Assembly: GCA_021780055.1 (NCBI GenBank)
Contig: JAJXZM010000229.1
Span: 1-7,822 of the forward strand
Direction: 5' to 3'
Length of the DNA stretch: 7,822 bases
Source: Acidobacteriota bacterium
GTDB lineage: Bacteria > Acidobacteriota > Terriglobia > UBA7540
Shown: positions 1-5,475 of the stretch, in pieces
Position numbering within the stretch: position 1 is the stretch's first letter
How the letters are laid out: the number at the start of each line of letters is the position of its first letter
Program-made: the position numbers and the translations under genes
Notes under the pieces: generated by a model
Told to the model about the DNA's origin: nothing
Databases searched by the model: none
Seen by the model: only the letters and a program-made list of their open reading frames with translations

Positions 1-1
1 C

Positions 2-1021
2 TGGAACGCCTATTCAGCCAAGGCCTTCCCTTACCCGGAGCGGCTGCACCGCACGCGCTGGGTGGGAAGGTCGGCCGTGAACTTTCTGCGGACCTATGAC
101 CGCCGCCAGCCGTTTTTCCTGAAGGTTTCGTTTATTCCCCCGCACAGCCCCTACATTCCGCCCGAGCGACTGATGCGCCAGTATATGGATGCCGACCTGC
201 CACCGGCCTTCCACGCTCCGTGGTCGGAGAAATACAGGCAGCGGAGCGGGCCGGGGCTCGACATCTGGTGTGGCGACCTCGGCGGGGAACAGGTGCGTCA
301 GTCGCGCGCGGGCTATTACGGCCAGGTGACTTTTGTGGACGAACAGATCGGGCAGATGCTGGAAGAACTCGACGCGCGCGGATTGAGTGAAGACACGCTG
401 ATCGTCTATACCTCCGACCACGGCGACATGCTGGGCGACCATTACATGTGGCGCAAATGCCAGCCCTACCAGTCGTCGGCGCGCATTCCCATGCTGATGC
501 GCTGGCCCAAAGGACTGGTGAGCGGCGCACGCGGTCGCGTGATCGAGCAGCCCACCGAACTGCGCGACCTGATGGCCACGTTCCTGGACGCGGCCGGAGC
601 GCTGGCCCCCATCGCGGACGCCCTGGACGGGCGCAGCCTGCTGCCGCTGGCGGAAGGAAAAACAGAAGGCTGGCGGCCGTATATCGACATGGAACACGAT
701 ATCTGCTACAGCCCGCTGGTCCACTGGAACGCGCTGACCGATGGACACGCAAAATATATCTTCCACGCGCACGACGGCTCGGAACAACTGTTCGACCTGG
801 ATAACGATCCGCAGGAACTGCACGACCTTTCATCAGAGGCCACGCACCAGGACACTTTGAAATTGTGGCGTGCGCGCATGGTGAAACATCTGGAAATTCG
901 CGGCGAGCAGTGGGTGAAGGACGGCAAGCTGATGGTGAGGCGCGAGAGCATTCCCATTTCACCCAACTATCCTCGCGAAGAGGCCAAGCGAGCGGGGCTC
1001 GTCCAGGTGACACATCACTAG
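2..1021 (+). CDS. Sulfatase (arylsulfatase A-like, family S1), 5'-truncated by the window edge
   Basis: The protein hydrolyses sulfate esters, most likely on a polysaccharide or oligosaccharide outside the cytoplasm. The frame is open from base 2, so 339 C-terminal residues are visible. The N-terminus, including any signal peptide and the C/S-x-P-x-R formylglycine site, lies off the window. Visible family marks are FLKVSFIPPHSPY near residues 39-51 (Lys and His of the active-site region), YTSDHGDMLGDH near 136-147 (Asp139 and His140 as metal and sulfate ligands), and Lys152 followed by a Tyr and an R-I-P segment, matching the late K...Y...R-x-P block of sulfatases. The C-terminal subdomain has the usual QLFDLDNDPQELHDL strand-turn seen in arylsulfatases. 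The GTG at 62 lies in frame but falls inside the conserved fold and is not the real start. A gene for GH27 alpha-galactosidase follows 76 bases later on the same strand, suggesting joint carbohydrate use. The natural substrate cannot be told from this part. Confidence 0.94.
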   Translation, partial: WNAYSAKAFPYPERLHRTRWVGRSAVNFLRTYDRRQPFFLKVSFIPPHSPYIPPERLMRQYMDADLPPAFHAPWSEKYRQRSGPGLDIWCGDLGGEQVRQSRAGYYGQVTFVDEQIGQMLEELDARGLSEDTLIVYTSDHGDMLGDHYMWRKCQPYQSSARIPMLMRWPKGLVSGARGRVIEQPTELRDLMATFLDAAGALAPIADALDGRSLLPLAEGKTEGWRPYIDMEHDICYSPLVHWNALTDGHAKYIFHAHDGSEQLFDLDNDPQELHDLSSEATHQDTLKLWRARMVKHLEIRGEQWVKDGKLMVRRESIPISPNYPREEAKRAGLVQVTHH

Positions 1022-1053
1022 CCCAGACGACGGCGGAAAATCGTAAGCGGCTC

Positions 1054-1082
1054 CTTGTTCAAGACATTCGCCACTGAACAAG
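1054..1082 (+). repeat. Inverted repeat (8-bp arms) in the leader of the GH27 gene
   Basis: Arms CTTGTTCA (1054-1061) and TGAACAAG (1075-1082) are perfect complements separated by 13 bases. The repeat lies between the sulfatase stop and the alpha-galactosidase ribosome-binding site (GGGAG, 1087-1091). It could be an operator or an intercistronic RNA hairpin. No T-run follows, so it does not look like a Rho-independent terminator. Confidence 0.45.
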
Positions 1083-1097
1083 CAGCGGGAGACGAAC

Positions 1098-2264
1098 ATG
1101 CGAGAGCGAGCAATCTGCTGTATCTCAACTATTTTCATGGCGTTGCTGGCAATCTGCTGTTTTGCGCCAACGGCATTCGCGCAGGCACAACTCGCTCCTA
1201 CGCCGCCAATGGGATGGAATAGCTGGAACCACTTTGCGTGCAAAGTGAGCGACGCCGTCGTGCGCGCCCAAGCCGACGCGATGGTGCGAACCGGCATGAA
1301 GGCCGCCGGGTATGAGTACATCAATATCGATGACTGCTGGGAGGGCGTGCGCGATTCCAAAGGCTTCATCCATCCGAACTCGAGGTTCCCCGACATGAAG
1401 GCGCTCGCCGACTACGTCCACTCCAAAGGTTTGAAGCTTGGGATCTATTCTTCGCCCGGCCCCAAGACCTGCGGCGGCTATGAGGGAAGCTACTGCCACG
1501 AGAAACAGGATGCCGAAACCTACGCCAAGTGGGGCGTGGACTACCTGAAGTATGACTGGTGCACAGCGCGCTTCATGTATCAGCCCGCCGAGTATCCTGG
1601 CGCGTTCGAAAAGATGCACCGGGCGCTCGCGAGCACGGGCAGGCCCATTGTCTATAGCATTCATGGGCGCGGCAAAGTGTGGGAGTGGGGGCAATCTGTA
1701 GGCGCAAACTTGTGGCGCACCACGGGCGACATCAAGGACACTTACAGCCGCATGGTCGCCATCGGATTCGGACAGGAAGGCCTGGCACAGTTTGCCGGGC
1801 CCGGCCATTGGAACGATCCCGACATGCTCGAAATCGGGAACGGCGGCATGAACCCCGAGGAATACCGCATGCACATGAGCTTGTGGTGCCTGCTGGCAGC
1901 GCCGTTGATTACGGGCAATGACCTGACGCACATGACTCCGGAAACGCTCGCCATCCTGACTAACCCCGACGTCATCGCCGTCGATCAGGACCCGCTGGGC
2001 GTTGAGGGCCATCGCGTGTGGGAAGAAGGCCCGCTTGAAATCTGGATGAAGCCCCTTGCCGACGGCAGCAAGGCTGTTGGCCTGTTCAACCGCGAACAAT
2101 CCACCATCAAGATTAAGCTGAATTTCAGCCAGATTGGCATCGACGGACGCGCGAGCGTTCGCGATCTGTGGGCACGCAAAGACCTTGGCTTATTCAATGG
2201 CAGTTACTCCGCCGACGTGCAGGAACACGGCGTCGTCATGATTCGAGTAAAGCCGGTAAAATAG
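1098..2264 (+). CDS. Secreted alpha-galactosidase, glycoside hydrolase family 27
   Basis: A retaining GH27 enzyme expected to cleave terminal alpha-D-galactose (EC 3.2.1.22). Some GH27 members act on beta-L-arabinopyranose or isomalto-dextrans instead. The protein has 388 residues, normal for a bacterial GH27. Residues 1-28 form a signal peptide (basic N-tip, hydrophobic core, AFA before QAQ). A Cys-rich core is present, but no proper lipobox, so it should be exported as a soluble protein. The catalytic barrel begins with PPMGWNSWN (36-44). NIDDCW (76-81) gives the substrate-binding Asp pair Asp78/Asp79. LKYDWC (150-155) carries the nucleophile Asp153. NLWRTTGDI (204-212) carries Arg207 and the acid/base Asp211. 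GHWNDPDML (236-244) is the family signature. Cys48/Cys80 and Cys125/Cys155 match the family disulfides. From about residue 305 a C-terminal beta-sandwich follows. The ATG at 1098 has GGGAG seven bases upstream and places the signal peptide at the start. The gene lies 76 bases after the sulfatase, in the same direction. Confidence 0.95.
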   Translation: MRERAICCISTIFMALLAICCFAPTAFAQAQLAPTPPMGWNSWNHFACKVSDAVVRAQADAMVRTGMKAAGYEYINIDDCWEGVRDSKGFIHPNSRFPDMKALADYVHSKGLKLGIYSSPGPKTCGGYEGSYCHEKQDAETYAKWGVDYLKYDWCTARFMYQPAEYPGAFEKMHRALASTGRPIVYSIHGRGKVWEWGQSVGANLWRTTGDIKDTYSRMVAIGFGQEGLAQFAGPGHWNDPDMLEIGNGGMNPEEYRMHMSLWCLLAAPLITGNDLTHMTPETLAILTNPDVIAVDQDPLGVEGHRVWEEGPLEIWMKPLADGSKAVGLFNREQSTIKIKLNFSQIGIDGRASVRDLWARKDLGLFNGSYSADVQEHGVVMIRVKPVK

Positions 2265-2448
2265 CGCTGGACAACGTGACGCTTGCATTACGGGTAAACA
2301 AGGAATACGCTTTTTGCGGTTGCGGCAAAGTGCGTCAGGTTCTCGGCCCGGCCCGAAAGCTTACGCTGCATCAAAAGACATTGTGGCTTTTGCGTTGGGC
2401 GGCTAAACCCGATATCGTTTTCACTCGGCAGGAAAGGTAAATCAAACC
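2265..2448 (+). other. Intergenic region upstream of rhaT with weak promoter-like signals
   Basis: The stretch is non-coding. A weak sigma70-like pair is visible: TTGCGT (2390-2395), a 17-base spacer and TATCGT (2413-2418). An imperfect dyad centred on CGATATCG (2410-2417) overlaps the -10. A short inverted repeat, CAAAAG (2372-2377) with CTTTTG (2387-2392), lies upstream. No terminator with a T-run follows the alpha-galactosidase gene, so read-through into rhaT is possible. None of these signals is strong. Confidence 0.2.
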
Positions 2449-3486
2449 ATGTCAGGCGTCTCAATCGGAATCATCCTCTCGGCCCTTGCCGGCGTCTTGA
2501 ACGGAAGCTTTGCAGTACCCACGAAAATTACCCGCAAGTGGCGATGGGAAAATATCTGGTCGGTGTGGGGTGTGTGGGCAATGTTCATCCTGCCATGGGT
2601 TCTGACCTTTGCCACTATTCCCCACACTGTTCGGTTCTTCGAGTGCACACCGGCGGGCCAGTGGTCGCTGCTGATTCTTTTTGGCATTGGATTCGGGCTG
2701 GCGCAGATCTTCTTTGGCCTGGGTATTGCAGCTGTAGGTATCGCGTTGAACTTTGCCATTGCCATCGGCATTTCGACGGCTTTCGGCTCCGTAGTGCCGT
2801 TTCTTTCGCAGCACGCGGACAAGGTCTTCACACTCGAAGGGCTGTTCTTCTTTGTCGGCATCGTTCTAATGCTAGTCGGCATTGTAGTTTCAGCTTTGGC
2901 CGGGCGGGAAAAGGAAAAACAACTTTCGGTTGCGATGGCGGCGAAGCCGAATCCAGCGGAAAAGCGAATGAGTTTTGCGGCGGGGTTGACCTTGTGCGTT
3001 TTAGCTGGACTCGGTTCTCCGCTGGGCAACTTTGGGGCGGCTTTTTGCACTCCGACGCTTCACCGTGCGCTCGAAATCGGAGCCAGCCCTGTTTGGCAAT
3101 ACAATGTGATCTGGGCGCCGCTCTACACAGCATCGCTCGTGCCTTACCTGATTTACTGCTTTTATCTTTGGCGCAAGAACCGCAGCCTCGGTCTTTTTGG
3201 CGTCCCGGGGTCGAAGGTCTATTGGCTGTACGGGTTTATTATGGCCGCCTTGTGGTTTGGCAGTTCGGCGATTTACGGCGTCTCAATGTCGAACATCGGC
3301 AAAATGGGACCCGTGCTGGGCTGGCCGCTCTTCATGTCGGTTATTATCGTGGCCTCAAGCGCTTGGGGCTTCATTACCGGTGAATGGAAAGGCGCAGGAA
3401 AGAAAGCTGTAAATACCATGATCCTGTCCATAGCGCTATTGATTGTTGGATTCTGCACGCTGGCTTACAGCGGGACGCTTGGCTAG
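2449..3486 (+). CDS. rhaT: L-rhamnose/proton symporter RhaT family (DMT superfamily)
   Basis: An inner-membrane proton-coupled sugar symporter, expected to import L-rhamnose or a related deoxysugar or pentose. At 345 residues it matches E. coli RhaT (about 344). About ten hydrophobic helices can be read, near residues 4-22, 36-56, 72-92, 96-118, 131-150, 175-198, 217-240, 257-279, 288-308 and 321-342. A charged cytoplasmic-type linker (REKEKQ and following, about 153-173) separates the two five-helix halves. The segment KWRWENIWSVWGVW (30-43) followed by ILPW closely resembles the KWSWETMWSV...ILPW block of E. coli RhaT. Other small-residue helices such as GIALNFAIAIGIS (97-109) also fit. The ATG at 2449 has AGGAAAGG (2430-2437) upstream at slightly long spacing. 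No rhamnose isomerase, kinase or aldolase gene is visible, so the substrate is inferred from family only. The preceding sulfatase and alpha-galactosidase suggest uptake of sugars freed outside the cell. Confidence 0.9.
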   Translation: MSGVSIGIILSALAGVLNGSFAVPTKITRKWRWENIWSVWGVWAMFILPWVLTFATIPHTVRFFECTPAGQWSLLILFGIGFGLAQIFFGLGIAAVGIALNFAIAIGISTAFGSVVPFLSQHADKVFTLEGLFFFVGIVLMLVGIVVSALAGREKEKQLSVAMAAKPNPAEKRMSFAAGLTLCVLAGLGSPLGNFGAAFCTPTLHRALEIGASPVWQYNVIWAPLYTASLVPYLIYCFYLWRKNRSLGLFGVPGSKVYWLYGFIMAALWFGSSAIYGVSMSNIGKMGPVLGWPLFMSVIIVASSAWGFITGEWKGAGKKAVNTMILSIALLIVGFCTLAYSGTLG

Positions 3487-3596
3487 CAGCTTGGCCGGCC
3501 GGCCCGTGACTCGAAGTGAACAAGGGAACAAAACTTGCCGAAAACCATATAAACCCGCCCCCAATACCCAACAGAAAGTTAATCGAGGCCAAGAGT

Positions 3597-3657
3597 GGCG
3601 CTTTTGCGCTGACTTTGCAACTGCGCCGTCAGGGGTCCGAATCCCCCATATCCACCA
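3597..3657 (+). other. Degenerate tRNA/tmRNA-like 3' fragment (T-arm, acceptor strand, CCA)
   Basis: GGGG (3632-3635), loop TCCGAAT (3636-3642) and CCCC (3643-3646) look like a T-arm. CATATCC, a discriminator A and CCA follow (3647-3657), the order seen at tRNA and tmRNA 3' ends. The T-stem has only four pairs if CATATCC is the acceptor strand. No matching 5' strand (GGATATG) occurs at tRNA distance upstream. Just before it, GGCGC (3597-3601) can pair with GCGCC (3623-3627), but there is no clean anticodon arm. I read it as a decayed or partial gene end, for example an old integration-site remnant. Chance resemblance is possible. Confidence 0.3.
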
Positions 3658-3770
3658 TAGCCAACGCGCTTTCAAAACACTATAGAAAGCCAAGCCCGGC
3701 ATGGGCCCTCCTGTTGTGTCGACTGACAGGCCCGGCGGACTCATTTGCATCGAGCCACCAATTGTTCAAT

Positions 3771-3776
3771 TATAAG
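3771..3776 (+). promoter_or_regulatory. Candidate -10 element for the maltokinase gene
   Basis: TATAAG matches five of six bases of the sigma70 -10 consensus and sits in an AT-rich patch inside otherwise GC-rich DNA. The best -35 candidate, TTGCAT (3745-3750), is 20 bases upstream, which is longer than ideal. A transcript starting near 3783 would have a leader of about 55 bases before the ATG at 3838, which supports that start over the upstream TTG at 3745. Confidence 0.3.
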
Positions 3777-3837
3777 AAAGCGCGTGGTGCCGGGAGCCTC
3801 GGCGCTGCCAACACAGTTTGCGACAGGGGCGGGGTTC

Positions 3838-5418
3838 ATGCCGGAATTTGAAACTTTGGATTTCTCAGAGGGATGGGAAAGCCTGGAACGGGAACCGATG
3901 CGTCAGCAACTTGAAGAGCATGCGCTGCCGGCCTACCTCTCAAAACAACGGTGGTTTGCTTCCAAAGGCACATCTATCGCGCGCGTGGAATTGACTAGGC
4001 ACTCTATCTTTCCCGGCCGTGGGGGCGACTGGCTGCTTGCGACCTTTCGCGTCCGTCTCGCAGATGGCCGCTCCGAAGACTATTTTTTGCCCTTGGCCAT
4101 CGTGTGGGACACACCATCATCTCCCCAGTCGCCAAGAGACTCCAATGAGATAATCGCCCGCATACAGAAAGGCGACCAATCGGGAGTATTGCGCGATGCG
4201 CTTTCAGACCCACGCTTCATCGCCGAACTCGTTCGAACTGTCGGCAAGAACATAACGGTAAATGCCTTCGATGGGACGCTTCGTTTCAGCCACACGCACG
4301 CGTATTTTCATTTGCAGGAGAGAGATCAACAAATCATAGAAGCAGTCGGCACCGAGCAAAGCAATTCCAGCATCCTGATTGCGCAAAAGATGGTACTGAA
4401 GGCTTACCGGAAACTTGAACGAGGGATCCAGCCGGAACTCGAAATCGGACGCTACCTGACCGACGTCGCAAACTATGGCAACACACCGCCGCTGCTTGGA
4501 TCACTTGAGCACTTTGACGCACAGGGGCAAACAACTGCCCTTGCCATCATTCAGGGCTTTGTTGCCAACCAGGGGGATGGATGGTCTTTCACTCTTGCCC
4601 ACCTCAAACGAATTTTCACGAGCATCCTGCAAGGCGGCGCGAACAAAGTCACCAACGGGAATCATCTTGCGCTTGCGGAGCAACTCGGCCTCCGCGTGGC
4701 CGAACTCCACCGTGCGCTTGCCATCGAAAGCGGCGATCCCGCTTTCCAGCCCGAACCGGGCACAGAATCTGATGTCGCCGGCTGGAAGCGTCAAATCCAG
4801 AACGAAGCTGAATCGACCCTCGGCCTGCTCGCCAGCTCAGAAAGTATGTTGGCGCCGGAGCAACGCGATCGCGTACAAGCGCTTCTGGATCAGCGCGGTC
4901 AAATATTGAATTTAATCACACGTTTTGAACTCCACCAGGACGCCGGAATCGGGAAAACGCGCTTCCATGGAGATCTGCATCTCGGGCAAGTTTTGGTGGC
5001 TGGCAGCGACTTTTACATCATTGATTTTGAGGGAGAGCCAGCGCGTCCCTTCGCCGAACGGCGCGCCAAGCACAGCCCTCTCAGGGATGTTGCGGGTATA
5101 TTACGCTCGCTGAACTACGCGGCATGGTCGGCGTTGTTTGAAGCCGCTGAGGGCGAAGCCGAAAAAATCACTCTTCTGCAAAAGCCGGCTCGCGATTGGG
5201 AATTCGAAGCGTCAAACTCCTTCAAGCACGGATATCAGAAGGCCATTCAAGGCTGCTCTTCCTGCCCAGCAGATCCCAACACATTTGGGCGCCTGCTCAA
5301 CCTATTCATTCTCGAAAAAGCCCTCTACGAAATCCGCTATGAGCTTGCCAACCGCCCTTCCTGGCTGCGAATTCCGGTTGAGGGCATCTTGAGCCTGCTG
5401 GCGGAACGTTCCGCCTAA
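3838..5418 (+). CDS. mak: Stand-alone maltokinase (ATP:maltose 1-phosphotransferase)
   Basis: This kinase makes maltose 1-phosphate from maltose and ATP (EC 2.7.1.175) in the cytoplasm, the donor for GlgE-type alpha-glucan synthesis. The protein has 526 residues, longer than the roughly 450 of mycobacterial Mak. The N-terminal cap has LPAYLSKQRWFASKG (about 31-45), a hallmark of this family. The C-lobe has the aminoglycoside-phosphotransferase-like catalytic loop FHGDLHLGQ (376-384, catalytic Asp379) and metal-binding IDFEGEP (395-401, Asp396). The ending LFILEKALYEIRYELANRP is typical of trehalose-synthase-linked maltokinases. Usually the domain is fused to, or next to, trehalose synthase (TreS); here it stands alone after rhaT. 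I chose the ATG at 3838 because AGGGG (3825-3829) lies eight bases upstream. The frame stays open back to a TTG at 3745, but those extra 31 residues look non-coding. The gene converges on the minus-strand hydrolase, with 57 bases between the stops. Family assignment is firm; the sugar substrate is inferred. Confidence 0.9.
   Translation: MPEFETLDFSEGWESLEREPMRQQLEEHALPAYLSKQRWFASKGTSIARVELTRHSIFPGRGGDWLLATFRVRLADGRSEDYFLPLAIVWDTPSSPQSPRDSNEIIARIQKGDQSGVLRDALSDPRFIAELVRTVGKNITVNAFDGTLRFSHTHAYFHLQERDQQIIEAVGTEQSNSSILIAQKMVLKAYRKLERGIQPELEIGRYLTDVANYGNTPPLLGSLEHFDAQGQTTALAIIQGFVANQGDGWSFTLAHLKRIFTSILQGGANKVTNGNHLALAEQLGLRVAELHRALAIESGDPAFQPEPGTESDVAGWKRQIQNEAESTLGLLASSESMLAPEQRDRVQALLDQRGQILNLITRFELHQDAGIGKTRFHGDLHLGQVLVAGSDFYIIDFEGEPARPFAERRAKHSPLRDVAGILRSLNYAAWSALFEAAEGEAEKITLLQKPARDWEFEASNSFKHGYQKAIQGCSSCPADPNTFGRLLNLFILEKALYEIRYELANRPSWLRIPVEGILSLLAERSA
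5400..5415 (+). repeat. Perfect 16-bp palindrome at the 3' end of the maltokinase gene
   Basis: GGCGGAACGTTCCGCC is its own reverse complement and ends directly before the TAA stop (5416-5418). As RNA it can form a six-pair GC-rich stem with an ACGU loop. No T-run follows, so classic Rho-independent termination is not supported. It lies at a convergent gene junction where a terminator is expected, and the 5419-5475 gap offers no better hairpin. It could equally be a protein-binding dyad or an accident of coding. Confidence 0.35.
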
Positions 5419-5475
5419 GTCAAAGAGCGTTTACGCCAGAGGTAGACCGAACCCGCTTCCTTTTTGCCCTGCCTC

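Larger units (their letters stand above)
3487..3837. other. 351-bp gene-free stretch between rhaT and the maltokinase
   Basis: I see no convincing coding sequence here; the open frames lack ribosome-binding sites and any recognisable protein family. The stretch begins with a GC palindrome, GGCCGGCCGGCC (3493-3504). It then holds a tRNA/tmRNA-like 3' fragment (about 3597-3657) with small GCGC hairpins. It ends with an AT-rich promoter-like patch (3761-3780) and the maltokinase ribosome-binding site. No T-tailed terminator hairpin for rhaT was recognised. Confidence 0.6.

Noticed and set aside
1125..2099. Long open frame on the minus strand opposite the alpha-galactosidase
   Set aside because: It is a shadow of the GH27 gene in GC-rich DNA: no family resemblance, no ribosome-binding site. 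The same applies to antisense frames at 14-823, 132-1013, 2442-3050 and the plus-strand frame at 6154-6645.
2405..2421. LacI-type operator around CGATATCG upstream of rhaT
   Set aside because: Only the eight-base core is perfectly symmetric; the two flanking pairs next to it fail, so the match is too weak to call.
3493..3504. GGCCGGCCGGCC as a terminator of rhaT
   Set aside because: It is a simple GC repeat with no loop-and-T-run layout; a chance palindrome is more likely.
3582..3657. Intact tRNA on the plus strand ending at the CCA at 3657
   Set aside because: No acceptor 5' strand complementary to CATATCC at the right distance, no convincing anticodon arm, and only a four-pair T-stem.
3745..3837. 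TTG-initiated N-terminal extension of the maltokinase
   Set aside because: No ribosome-binding site at the TTG, the extra residues do not look like protein, a -10-like element lies inside this segment, and the ATG at 3838 has a good ribosome-binding site.
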